From the NCBI GenBank assembly GCA_013399855.1, contig VXAY01004360.1:715969-779968 (forward strand): a stretch of 64,000 nucleotides of DNA. The letters are read 5' to 3'. The stretch comes from Oxyruncus cristatus (lineage: Eukaryota > Chordata > Aves > Passeriformes > Cotingidae). This document shows positions 26,456 through 37,150 of the stretch, one piece after another (position 1 is the first letter of the stretch; every line of letters begins with the position of its first letter). The notes under the pieces were generated by a model that saw only the letters and a program-made list of their open reading frames with translations, was not told where the DNA came from and did not search any database. The position numbers and the translations under genes were made by a program.

Positions 26456-27352
26456 GTGGACCTGGACTGGCAACATAAGGATGAATTATTTCTGTCTTGG
26501 TGGGCCCATAATGTCTCAGGTCATCAGGGAAGAGATGCAACATATTGATGGGTTCGTGACTGAGGGGTGGACTTAACCACGGACATTATCTCCCAGATTA
26601 TCCATAACTGTGAAACATGCATTACAACCAAGCAGGCCAAGTGGGTGAAGACTCTGTGTTATAGGGGACAACGGTTGAAATATAAATATGGAGAGGCCTG
26701 GCAGATCGATTACACCACACTGTCCCAAACCCACCAAAGTAAGCCCTACATGCTTACAATGGCGGAAACAACCAGTGGGTGTGGGAGATGTACTCTGTGC
26801 CTCATACCACTGCCTGTAACACTCTCCTGGATCTTGAAAAGCAAATCCTGTGGTGACATGGCACCCCAGCGAGAACTGAGTTGGACAACGGGGCTCATTT
26901 CAAAAATAGCCTCATAAATATCAGGACCAGAGAGCACGGTATTGAGTGTGTATATCATACTCCCTATCCTGCACTAACCTCTGGGAAAATTGAATGGGAC
27001 AATGGACTGTTGAACACCACACTGAAAGAAATGAGTGGTGGAATCTTCAAACATTGGGATACACATTTAACAGCGGCACCTGGTTATTTAACACTAGAGT
27101 CTCCACCAATAGAGCTGGCCTTGTGCAATAAAAACCTCCCCAGATTATAAAAGGAGATAAAGTCCCTGTGATGCACATGAGGAATGCATTAGGGAAGACA
27201 CTTTGGATTAGTCCTGCTGCAAGCAAAGGCAAACCCATTCATGGGATTTTTTTTACTCAAGGGCCTGGGTGTACTGGGTGGATAATGCAGAGGGATGGGG
27301 AATGTGTACCTCAAGGGGACTTGATTTTTGGCTGAGAACAGTCTGTAATGTT
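26456..27352 (+). pseudogene. pol: ERV-L-like pol remnant: integrase
   Basis: Integrase joins viral DNA to the host genome. The HHCC zinc-binding region is recognisable: a HNVSGHQG stretch near 26508-26533 and a CETC motif near 26608-26625. The DDE catalytic residues are all present: D at 26708-26710 (in WQIDY), D at 26884-26886 (in DNGAHF) and E at 26992-26994 (in SGKIE), with 35 residues between the second D and E as in retroviral integrases. Yet the domain is broken. Stops lie before and after the zinc-binding region, at least one frame change falls between about 26760 and 26880 together with an internal stop, and the frame holding the second D and the E ends near 27150. The carboxyl-terminal tail, with a GDKVPV-like start and ending before 27352, is still readable in pieces. 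Confidence 0.85.
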
Positions 27353-27701
27353 GAATTGTATAATACTGGTTGCTGAACAACACTGCCACTGTATGCCCTA
27401 CCATGGACAATGAGCATGGATTGCTTCAGATACACCACTTGTGAGCTCCTGATGCATCTTGTAACCAGCGGACAGCTCACCAGCTCTCAGCTCTGGAAGA
27501 CATGTAGGACGGATAGAACCCACAGTCATGGGCTAAATGAACTCAACAGACAACTTCCATTGACTATGGAAATGACACCTGATACCTGAGCTTGTGTGTA
27601 TATAAATACACACACACACACACATATATGTATATATGTATATAGCTGGAAGGTGTAGGATCTGGGCATGATGTAGATGGTGTAAAATAAGGGCTGGATA
27701 A
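27353..27701 (+). other. ERV 3' non-coding stretch before the LTR
   Basis: About 350 bases between the integrase remnant and the LTR. No envelope or dUTPase sequence is recognisable, which fits an ERV-L-like element. A CA/TATG microsatellite has grown inside it (27593-27644). The expected polypurine tract just before the LTR is weak: only AAAATAAGGG (27685-27693) precedes the LTR start. Confidence 0.6.
27593..27644. repeat. CA / TATG microsatellite
   Basis: (GT)3-TATATAAATA, then (CA)n of about ten units, then ATATATGTATATATGTATAT. It lies inside the ERV remnant, so it expanded after the insertion. The left GT and right CA parts are partly complementary. Confidence 0.9.
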
Positions 27702-28120
27702 TGTCTTGGTTCTAGCCAGGACAGGCTTAATTTTTGCAGTAGCCAGGAGAGGCATGGCTAAGACCCAGATGTTACTCTATACCACCTCACCTTCCAGTCA
27801 GGGTAGCATCATGCCGTCGGGTATTGTCACGGCTTTTCTGTGTGGTGATCTCTCTTGTGCGAATCATTCACCTTTCTTGTACATCCTTTTATTAACATTG
27901 TTGCTGTTACTGTAAATTTCTTACTCCATTGCTGTTCCCGTGCATTTCTTATTCCATTACTGTTTCCAGTAAATTGTTCTTATTTCAATCCATGATCTTC
28001 ATTTTTTGTGCCTCCAGTTTCTCCTTTCCAGCCCACCGCAGGGGGTGAGCAAGTGGCATGTGGTTTGGCATGTCTCAGTGGGAATATTAAGTGGGGGAAT
28101 ACCATTCGTAAAACACGACA
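27702..28120 (+). repeat. ERV-L-like 3' LTR
   Basis: The block begins TGTCTTGGTTCTAGCCAGGA and ends AAAACACGACA, so it has retroviral-type TG...CA termini and is about 419 bp long. The start resembles the bird ERV-L LTR opening (TTGGTTxTGGCxGGxAxAGxxTTAATTTT), and the 3' part has the characteristic TTGTTCTTATTTCAATCCATG followed by a GGGGGTGAGCAAGTGGC-like block. An LTR normally carries promoter and polyadenylation signals; I see no canonical AATAAA here. The flank right of it starts GCTAG. No matching left target-site copy is identifiable because the left half of the provirus is missing. Confidence 0.85.
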
Positions 28121-30897
28121 GCTAGTTAGGGGAAGTCCAGCAGGAGCACATGCAAGACTTTATTCTGTAATATAGCCAGAGTTTCTCTCAACAACCTTCT
28201 AATCAGCCCTGAGTAAGATTCATTGATGTTGTCTGACGAGGATATGGTTTTTTGCTTCTTAGAAAAAAGAAAAAAAAAGACTCAAGCTCTTTAACTGGAA
28301 TTTCTCACTTCCCTGGTTCTTTGTCAAATTTGCTTTTGCTATCAAACATTCAAGTCTCAGTGGACAACAGAAAGGTTTTTGTTTTTATACTGAATTTAAG
28401 TCTTCCGTAAACTCCAAATATTTCAGCAAAAAGCAAGGTTCTACAGGATTTTCCACCTTCATGATGCTGGTGGAGGTTTTCTTACAAGCTTCAGTACTAC
28501 CATTTCAGTAATTAAGCTGACTGAAGATGTGCGTATGCTGTGCTATAAAGGGCAAGCTGGCACCCACGCTATGTTTATGTTAAATTGATGTTTGATTTAC
28601 TATTAATAGTCCCTTGAAAAGAAATTAAATTATGAATCCTGTATATTGGTCTCAGAGTTTCACATTTCTCATACAACATGCTGCAATATTTGTACAGCAC
28701 TCAGAAAAGACAGACGTAAGACTATATTTGTATTCCCCAGGTCTGCTCCACCAAGCACAGTATGAGAGTTCATTAACTTGATCAAAAGCAGAAGTGCCTT
28801 CTCTCCCCAACCCATTAGAGAGATACAGATTTGAACCAGCAGAGAACCTACTCTGTACCTGCTCAAACAGCTCTCTAAATCATATCCTTGTCGGTGGCTC
28901 TAAGCAGCAGAGTTGGACTGTGGCTTCTATAAAAGCAGTTTGTTTTTCAGAAGTTCCTAAACTCATAAGCCTTCAGCCTCTTGGATTTCTTTTGCAACAG
29001 GAGATACTCAGGCAGCTTCTACAGCAATGCTACCCAGAAGCACCTGCCAAGGGATCTTGCCCCCTGCAATGGGCACAACTGGAGTGAACAGCTAATCCTG
29101 CTGAAGCCTAACATGAATTGTGCTTAATCAATCCCTTAGAAAATCCCTGAGCTGCTCCTGAGACCTTACTATAAAACGTGAAAAAACTAATTTGAATGGA
29201 AGCAATGGTCAGGTTAGAGAAACACAGAAAGACCTGGCTGCTTTTTGGCTTTCTACACCCCAGTTCACACGATAGTATTGAAGGAGCAGATGTGAACCAG
29301 CCTAAAGCAGTGCTTGGCTAAAATATGTCTCCCAGACTGCCTACAGTTCTTGGATATATCAGGCATCCTTTTCTGTGTCTCCCTCTCCAGCCCACCAGTC
29401 CATGCTGGGACCAACTGGTGGGGTGACTGGCCTTTGCTGGGCAGCAGCTCCCCGTCCCTCTTTGTGCTGCTGGCACGCAGCATCCAGCACCCAGCACCCA
29501 CCACCTTCACCAGAGGGAAGGAGCAACTGAAGCACTAAGGAGTTGCTGTGTCTCTCAAAAGATGCAAATGGCCTCTGTGAAGCAGAGGAGGAAAAGCAGG
29601 GTCTGCCAGTTACCATGATGTGCAGAGACTTGCCAACCAACTGAGCAGGGAATGGATGGTGCTTGTCTCTCCAAAGGGACTGAGGACCAGTTGGCAAAGG
29701 CAAGAGAGAAATGGCTCTATTTCTCCATGGCTAGCCAAAGGAGGATAATTTTACTGCAGATCTTTTGTTTATCATGGGCCACCCATGAAAAGGTGCTGCA
29801 TTTTGCAAATCTCTATGTGTGTACAGCAGAACATGAGCCACCTCTCTGGAAAATCACCACAGGACATAGACAACCCTAGACATCACAATGTTTACAACTG
29901 CAGTAGCAAACTGAAATGGTACAGGGCATGGATCCCACCACTGGCACCTGAGCATCTGCACTGTTTAACTGCTGCTGTGTTCAATGGCACAGGTTTGGCC
30001 TGTGCCAACAGTCCCAGGCAATGCCAGGGCATATTTTGATGCTGAGGGTTTTTCACAACTCCCTTTTGGGAGAAAGACAGCTTACCTATATGATTGTAAG
30101 CTGTGCCACTTGCTGTCAGGACAGCAGAAGGAGCCCTGTTTTTTTTGCTGGTAGACATATAGCCATTGAGCTATTGAGGTCTATTCTGTGCAAAATTTTA
30201 GAATTATTATTGTAACTATTTTTAGTAATAAGCCACAGCCATGCTCCTAAGATTATCAAGTATACCATACTAAAATACATGTTTGAACACTTATTAAAGT
30301 GGCAAAAGAATAAGTCAGAAATATCTGATGCCACATAGTAGATCTGTATTATTTTTTATGTAAAAATACCTGCCAAATGCTAAATTGAGTAGCTTATAAA
30401 ACCCATTATTCTCTGTCTTTACACATTTTATATTCTTGCCTGTCAGGCCCTGGAAGGTTGGCTGCTTCTGATCTAGGGCAAGCAACATTTAACATCACAG
30501 CAATCAGCAGTGATCAACGCTATTTCAGCTGAAAGTTCATTTTTTGCCCATGATACCAAATATTATTTGCTGCCGTGCACACCAGCTGTGTATGATCATT
30601 TCCTCCAAAGGGATAAGTTCTCAGTGAGACACATGGCACTGAACAAGTTCATTCTTCTTGTTGTTTACAATATCTTCTCTGAGAATTGGCTCTGCTATCA
30701 GCAGAAATGTGGGCAGAGTTCCTTAAAATGTCAAAGTTATAATTACTCTCACTTCATCAAAGATCTCATTGAGACAAATTGTGGTGACATTCACCCTTCC
30801 TGAAGATCCCACCTGTCAGCAGGTCCAAGTCCTCTGTCTCCCAAACCACAGGCCCCTTTCTCATGGTAGAATATGAGTCTGCCTCAGCTTCACATGA
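28121..30897. other. Unique DNA, no gene seen
   Basis: Short open frames only, the longest 114 codons at 29359-29703 on the minus strand, in a moderately GC-rich patch with an antisense frame. None is recognisable. An A-rich stretch lies at about 28262-28281. No element family was recognised. Confidence 0.55.
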
Positions 30898-31695
30898 CAC
30901 AGAATCACAGAATGTGATGAGTTGGAAGGGACTCCCAAGGATCATCGAGTCCAACTCTTAGCCCTGTACAGAAACATCCCTGAGAATCACACCATGTGCT
31001 TGAGACAATCATCTAAAAGCTTCTTGAACTCTGTCAGGCGTGGTGCTGTGACCACTTCCCTGGGAAGCCTGTTCAAATGCCCAACTTCTGAGTGAAGAAC
31101 CTTTTCCTAATATTAAACCCTGACACAACTTCAGGACATTCCCTTGGGTTCTGTCACTGGTCACCACAGAGAGATCAGTGCCTATCTCTCCTGTTCCCCT
31201 CACAAGGAAGTTGTTAAACTGCAATGAGGTCTTCCCCCAGTCTCCTCTTCTCCAGGCTGAACAGGCCAAGTGACTTCAGCCACTCCTCATGCAGCTTCCC
31301 CTCAAGGCCCTTCACCATCTTTGTTGCCCTCCTTTGGACACTCTCTAAGAGCTTAATAACTTTCTTACGTTGTGGTGCCCAAAATTGCCACAATATTCAA
31401 GGTGAGGCCACACCAGTGCAGAGCAGAGTGGGACAATCCCCTCCCTCGACCTGCTAGTGATGCTGTGCCCGATGCCCCCCAGGACACGGTTGGCCCTCCT
31501 GGCTGCCAGGGCACTGCTGACTCATGTTCAACTCATACTAAACTTTCTGCCAACCAGGGCCCCCTGGTCCCTTTCCACGGCACTGCTTTGCAGCATCGCA
31601 TTCCCCAGTCTGTACAAACAGCGAGGGTTGCCCCATCCTAGGTGCAGAATCTGGCACTTTCCCTTGTTGAACTTCATCCCTTCTGCAAGCCACAG
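30898..31695 (-). mobile_element. CR1 LINE fragment (longest in the window), 3' end plus end of ORF2
   Basis: The left edge has ACAGAATCACAGAATG, which is the 3'-terminal octamer repeat read in reverse, then GAGTTGGAAGGGACTCCCAAGG and ATCATCGAGTCCAACTC, the classic avian CR1 3' end in reverse complement. The copy runs about 800 bp into ORF2, ending around AACTTCATCCC (31671-31681), the reverse complement of the start of an MKFNK motif. It is 5'-truncated. Its octamer tail is better preserved than in the other copies, so it may be among the younger CR1 insertions here, though frame damage shows it is inactive. Its target-site status cannot be read because CR1 makes poorly defined duplications. 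Confidence 0.92.
31009..31690 (-). pseudogene. CR1 ORF2 carboxyl-terminal remnant
   Basis: Minus-strand translation gives, in broken frames, MKFNKGKCRILHLG near the right edge, then a DQGALV-like block, then further left FLVRGTGEIGTDL and VTSDRTQGNVLKLCQG (within 31009-31269). These are the final conserved blocks of CR1 ORF2, downstream of the reverse transcriptase catalytic motifs, which are absent. Stops and frame changes separate the blocks. In an intact element ORF2 is a protein of roughly 900-1000 residues; only about the last fifth is represented. Confidence 0.8.
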
Positions 31696-32439
31696 GGACA
31701 CAATGAAAGGAAGGTATCCTGAGGTAGCATTTCTCTTTCCACTTCAGATTGCTTACCTGTGAGGAGTTCTCCATGAAGATCTACAGTGTTAATCACTCTT
31801 TAAAACACTGTCTTGATGTGGTGCTTATGAAACCCAGCTCACAACACAGTCAAGGAGAAGGTTCAGCAAGTAGAGATAAGTGCTTGTCATGTCACTGTGA
31901 CTCCATCAGGCACACTGTCCTCCATATATCCTCCCTCAGGGCATGCTCCTCAGTGCCTGAAATTAGGTTTTCAGAGGAGTATTTGGAAAAAAAGACCCCC
32001 TTCTCTTCATCAGTCGAGAGAGTCTAGCAAGACAGGTCCCCTTGGCTTAGAGTCACTCTTAGAGAGCTTTTCCTTCTTTCCCCTCCCTCCGCCCCATTTC
32101 CACAGTAAGTATTTGAGTTCCTCAGCAGGCCTTAAACAGCAATCAACAGGAAGGGCAGGCAAGGATGATCAGCTTTTCACACAGGAGGAGGTGCTAGTGC
32201 AGTCATCAAGAATTAGCACATGGGTTTCAAACAAGGGACAGAGAAACAGCAAAGATGTTACACCACACACAAAAATTTCAACTCAGTATCACTGAATAGA
32301 CTCCAAGAAGCAAGGCTCCATTACAGGTGGTGAGATGCTACTGCCTTCAAATCAACTACTCCAGATTTATATCCATACTGCTCTTTCCATCCCTTCTTCC
32401 CAAGAAAACATTGCAGCCTTGGATTAACAATTCCCCTTT
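31696..32439. other. Unique DNA, no gene seen
   Basis: Overlapping short open frames up to 132 codons (31897-32295, plus strand) have no recognisable domain. No repeat was recognised. Confidence 0.5.
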
Positions 32440-32577
32440 AAAAAACACAAACAAACAAAAAAAACCACCAAAAAAACCCCAACCAAACAATCAACCAAAC
32501 AAAACCACAACCAAACAAAACAAAAAACCAAAACGCAAAAAAGCCAAACCAAACAAACAAAATCAACAAAAAATGAA
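32440..32577. repeat. A/C-rich low-complexity tract, (AAAC/AACC)n
   Basis: About 140 bases made almost only of A and C in AAAC, AACC and AAAAC units. It creates an artificial K/N/Q/P-rich open frame (32327-32698), which I do not consider a gene. Similar but shorter tracts lie at about 9368-9408, 58221-58265, 62573-62701 and 63013-63077, all A/C on the plus strand. Confidence 0.9.
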
Positions 32578-34135
32578 TGCCAAAAACAAGAGAGTGATCT
32601 TAACAGATCACAATCACCTGCAAATCATTTGGAAAAGAAGAGCTCCTTATCAACTTGTCAAAAATCATGAAATACATTCAATGTTATTTATTCTCTAGGA
32701 ATAAACAACTGGTGTACTGTCTGGGGATACTCTATGATAACAGAAGACAATTATCTCACTTTCCTGATACCATTAAAACCCAGGGAGCCTTTTCATTGAC
32801 TAGCTCATTTTCATTTATTCCAAACAGTCAAATGGCAATACAAAACAATGCAGCACAGCAGTGACACAATGGAGTAATTCTGAAGGCAGATTTTACAGAT
32901 GTAAACACCAATAAAGGTTGTTTGGTCTTTTTTTTCACTCCAAAGAGTGTATAAACTTGCCTCCATCAACCATCTCCAAAGGCAAGCTCTTGGGTCTTGT
33001 GGTAGATGTCATAAGTGTAAGTTTAGCAAACCTGTGTGTGGAAATCTGATGGGTTATTTATAAAGGTCTCCGATGTAAATATTGATGAGCCAGCTGCTCA
33101 GCTAGGTTATTCAGCATACACATACTGTATTTGTGACCAAAAATCTAAAAAGCTTAGCCAACAATGAAACTAGGTGGATAAGAAAAGACAGCCTTTGTAG
33201 CCTGCAGGCCTGTCATTGTAATTCCCCAATAAGAGCAGTATCAGTGTCAAGACAGCTGATCTCAATGATCAATTTTTTGTTTCCTACAACTATATGTCAG
33301 TTTTTTACCTTTACCAAGATCCTTTATATTTGAAAAATATAAAATGTAAACATATTTGAGCGTTCAAATTGATTACTTCCCTGTAGAAATCTGGATCTCT
33401 GCCTGCTGTCATCCAATTTCTGAGTCCTTACGTTCTTCTCCAAGGTCCAACTGCAAGTGAACTACAGTCTACAGGTTGTACCTTTGTATGCCATCCACAG
33501 ATATCATACAGAAGCAGGTCAGAGCCTGGTAGTATATGTGGCACATAGGTCTTTTATTTTAGTCCTAGATCTTACATCACTTACAAACAAAAGAAAGAGA
33601 AAGGAATAAAAGAGCCTTTGCGGTCTAAGGAGGAAGCTGAAGTGCTAAAAGTTTCTTCCCATACTGTAAAAGTGCAACAGAACCTTAGGAAAACAAATTC
33701 AAAACCTGCAAGTGTTGCATCTCCTCTACATGAGTCTGAGAGACCATTGTGATAGGCATTCATATCTCAGTGACAGAGAAACTCAAAGCAGTAAGAAGCT
33801 GAAACTCTGCACTAGGTCACTGGGAATTTTCTTTGTCCATCTATATGTGAACAGTCCAAAAGGATCAGAAAACCTTAACTTAAAGGCAGACCAAATCTGG
33901 AGTTCCAAATTTGCACTCACTGAAAAGGAAGACTCTTCAGGCGGTGCTTCACCATGGCCAATTCTCCAAAACCATCACATTCTGTAGAAACAGCTTCCTT
34001 TTTCATGAAGTTTTGGCAAAATCCAACTAGAGGTGCCTTTTTTTCAAGGTGCCTTAGCTGGCTCCTAGCTAGACCATCTCTTCTATTGTCTGGAAGTCAG
34101 AAAGCCTAGCATCCGGTGTAGCTGCCAACCCACAC
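32578..34135. other. Unique DNA, no gene seen
   Basis: AT-rich sequence with open frames below about 95 codons and no recognisable element. Confidence 0.5.
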
Positions 34136-34208
34136 TTCTTTCCTTTCTGAAACAGAATCATTTTCCTTTCCTTCCTTTGCCCTTTTTTCTCATTTTCTTT
34201 CCCTAACA
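34136..34208. repeat. Pyrimidine-rich tract
   Basis: A long C/T-rich stretch with few purine interruptions (for example CCTTTCCTTCCTTTGCCC). Further C/T-rich tracts follow at about 34458-34497 and 34816-34838. Such tracts can adopt triplex (H-DNA) structure. Confidence 0.75.
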
Positions 34209-35219
34209 GAAATAGTACACTAGGACTAATACTAGATGAGCTCTTAATGATATGTCCCCTACCTTCCTTTTTATGAAAATGCAGAAGCAAGACAATTCCT
34301 CATCTCTCTGACAGTGCCACTAACTTCACACAGTTTTCTCACCAGTGTGTTGCAGCAAGGGGAAGTGCTTTGATGAATAAATGGGCATCTTGCCCTAGTT
34401 TTATAATGGTTTGATGTGAGGACCTAACAAGAACTACTTGAGTGCTTCAAACACTTTCATTTTTTTATTTTTTTTTTCCTCTTCCTTCCCTCACCTGCTA
34501 GTCTGTGCCTTGCGATCACATTAATAAAATTATACCTCTCTTACACTCCTGCTACCTTATTCCTTCCACCCTGGAGGGCTTTTCTGTAAATGACAATGTT
34601 TTGTGATAGTTATCTCATTTTGTTAACCATATATCAAGGTTAATATTAATTATATAATTATTATACTGCTTATACACTGTATTGCACTTCTACCTGGTGC
34701 ATCATAGGATAACACAATCTGGGGCAGACCTGGCATTTGCCTTGCCTTTTTCTTAGCAACCTTTGTTTTTCCACTAAACTGTTTTGAGGGATTCAGCTGT
34801 CACACACCCGCTAGTTTTCTTTTTTTCTTTCTTTCATAGGCACATAAGAGAACATTTTTTTCTTCCTCTATAACCCTAGTGCTCAGACCGCTGGTCTCCC
34901 TTTATACCTGCAGTGCTATTGCAATCTCCCTATGAGGCAACCACTTCTCATTAGCTTCACCTGGGACATTGAAGACCTGCTCAACAAGGCAGGCTATTTA
35001 GTAGCATGCAAAGGACTTTTATCTTCCAGTAGTGCAGCAGCAGACTGGACAATTCTCCACCGCCTTTTTTCAGTAAGCCTCTTTAACAAAACTGCACTAA
35101 AGCTATTGTGGTAACTTTTGTCCAGAGATTCAGGAAATTCATTTCATTTCCTTCAATGGAGATTTTGGCTTATCACAACAAAGTCAAATCCTCTGGGTTT
35201 TCAGTACATTAGTCCTGCT

Positions 35220-35540
35220 AGGGAGAGCTGAGCATTAAAACCCCAAACAAATAACAGTTTAATACATTACACAACGGGCAAGCGGGCATTGCCAAGATCT
35301 AAAACACGGAACGTTTGCAACTTTATTATTAAGCGAAACTTTCTCTTGTTACCGCTGAATTATGAAGACTGCTCCATAAAAATGGATAGCCAGACAAGCA
35401 AAAGGATATCTTTCCTCTGAAACAGAAGATCAAATGTAAATGATGAATGGCAGATCATCATTTGATCTTAAAACATGGAGATGAGATTGTCGCAAGGCTT
35501 AGTAGCTACTGTACTCTTATTTGTTCTAGGCTTAAGAGGA
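35220..35540. promoter_or_regulatory. Candidate conserved non-coding element with retained CpGs and a hairpin
   Basis: In an otherwise CpG-poor stretch, six CpG dinucleotides lie within about 80 bases (35275, 35283, 35307, 35312, 35333, 35353). Downstream, an inverted repeat at 35427-35468 has the right arm TCATCATTTGATCT matching the left arm AGATCAAATG...ATGA with a 6-base insertion. No transposon signature or coding frame accounts for the segment. CpG retention and lack of repeats are compatible with purifying selection or germline hypomethylation, but the regulatory role is only inferred. Confidence 0.25.
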
Positions 35541-36587
35541 AGAAAATCACTTATTAGGTAAATTAATACAAAATTTCCCACTCATGATACAGTTAAAATC
35601 ATCTTAGTCTCACTTATTTTAAGAGTTCAACTCACTTCTGACTGAAAATTAATTTCTTCACTTGTTCTCATTTGCCAGTACTTTCTGCTGAAAGTGTAAT
35701 ATACCTTGGTATATTATGGCAAAGGAAGGAGAACACGTATCCAAATGAACACAGATTTTATAGGCTTAGAAAACTGGGACTTAAAGTGCAGCTAAAACTC
35801 ACTACACTGCAGCCAAAAGAATAAATCTCTTGGCTGTCTGTAATTAGTATATTCGTGGTCTATTGTTGCATGGTTGAGGCAGCAAAAAATCTAAGACTGT
35901 GCCTTCACTAGAAAAAAGAGTAGTATTAGCAGGAAATAATTAATAAGCCACATCTACATCACTTAAAATCCCCATAGGGCCTAGGTACCTTTAGATTTTG
36001 TTGTTAGATAGGTAAATAAAATAAGGAATGTGTCACAAACTAGTGGGACACACTTGACACCTAACTGACCTTGGGAAACTAAAGCGAGCTAATCTACACT
36101 TAAATTAACACTGTCCTGGCAGTGTAAACAAAACCCTGAGTAGGACACAGTAGAAATAGGATATCAAACTCTCAGCTTTGTGTGGGGAACCCCTCTGAAT
36201 ACACCTCAGTGGGCACAAGTTGATTTGCATAGATGGCAAAAAAAGATTTTTTCTTTTCTCCCTTGTGCCGCTCCAGAGCTGGATTCCTTTCATTGATGTG
36301 ACTCCTTGCTAGGGTCCTGCTCTTGGATGGTTCCCTGCACCTCAGAGACGGAGCATTCCCATCTTCCTCATCCATGGACAGAGGGCTGTGCTAGAGGAAC
36401 AGTTTCCTCATAGAAGCTCACAAAGTTCAAAACAAAGCCAAGGTATTTATTTTCCAAAAAACATTGGATAATTTCTCAGGTAAAGCATTAAATGGTATAG
36501 ATTTAATTCCTATCATGGCAAACAGCTTCAATTTAGATTGAAATAAATAACTCATCTTTGACCTGGAGAAATAAAACAGGGTTCTCT

Positions 36588-36621
36588 GTCATGCTTCAGA
36601 TTACGTCATGCTTCAGATTAC
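36588..36621. repeat. Exact 17-bp tandem duplication
   Basis: GTCATGCTTCAGATTAC occurs twice head to tail (36588-36604 and 36605-36621) without a mismatch. A recent slippage or microduplication event explains this best. Confidence 0.95.
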
Positions 36622-36939
36622 GTCCTCATTTCCTGACAGTGCTTTCCCAAACCGGGTACACACTGAGTCTGACTATTGTTAAACTCCACATGGCAGGCTG
36701 GTGAGCAAGCCAGCCAGAGACCAGGAGAAATTCCTATTTTTGTTTTGCTTTCTTAAATCAAGACTGAGACACTAACATAAATAAGCACAAATATTTCCAT
36801 GAGGCTGCATTTTCAGGGCTCTTCCCCCTAATCCACAGAGCAGCAAGTTGTTATTCTGTCAGTGAGCAAACAAGAACACCCACAGCCATTTGTTCAAAGC
36901 AGCTTCCTACCACTGCCATGCAGAGCATGCCCAAAACGA
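36622..36939. other. Unique DNA, no gene seen
   Basis: No recognisable feature; this leads into the GC-rich patch that follows. Confidence 0.4.
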
Positions 36940-37150
36940 CAGCTCAGCTTGAGGATGTACACAGAGAGCCCGAGGCACCAGCTCACGCTCCCAGGTGGCT
37001 CCGGCAGCCCAGCCACCGCCCCCACGGGGCAGCACGGCCACATTCCCCAGCCCCCCCTGCTCCTCGGCCCCTCCTTATTCCTCCTGCTCTCCGCAGGTAC
37101 ACACACAGGCGGGCACGCAGCCAGTTCAGAACCCGGCTTCAGGAAACAAT
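36940..37150. other. GC-rich patch in AT-rich surroundings
   Basis: About 200 bases are visibly GC-rich, with CpGs (CCCGAGG, CACGCTC, CTCCGGC, ACCGCCC, CACGGGG, ACGGCC, CTCGGCC) and C-runs that give minus-strand G-tracts. It ends in a pyrimidine stretch followed by CCGCAG at 37091-37096, shaped like a splice acceptor. Open frames cross it on both strands (36862-37203, 36894-37175, 36918-37181) without recognisable domains. It could be a small CpG island or promoter-like patch, a GC-biased conversion hotspot, or nothing functional. Confidence 0.4.

Larger units (their letters stand above)
26110..28120 (+). mobile_element. 5'-truncated ERV-L-like endogenous retrovirus with 3' LTR
   Basis: In order the element holds the end of an RNase H domain, an integrase domain with its carboxyl-terminal tail, a non-coding stretch and a 3' LTR. 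This matches the 3' half of a class III (ERV-L-like) provirus as found in bird genomes, which characteristically goes from integrase to LTR without env. No gag, protease or reverse transcriptase and no 5' LTR is visible upstream of about 26.1 kb, so the left edge is a truncation or deletion. All coding parts carry stops and frameshifts; the copy is old and cannot make protein. The family assignment rests on motif recognition, not a search. The left edge could be off by tens of bases. Confidence 0.85.

Noticed and set aside
27353..27701. Possible envelope or accessory gene between integrase and LTR
   Set aside because: No envelope signature and no long frame; class III elements of this type usually lack env.
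32327..32698. K/N/Q/P-rich 123-codon open frame
   Set aside because: Produced by the A/C low-complexity tract; not a basic disordered protein gene.
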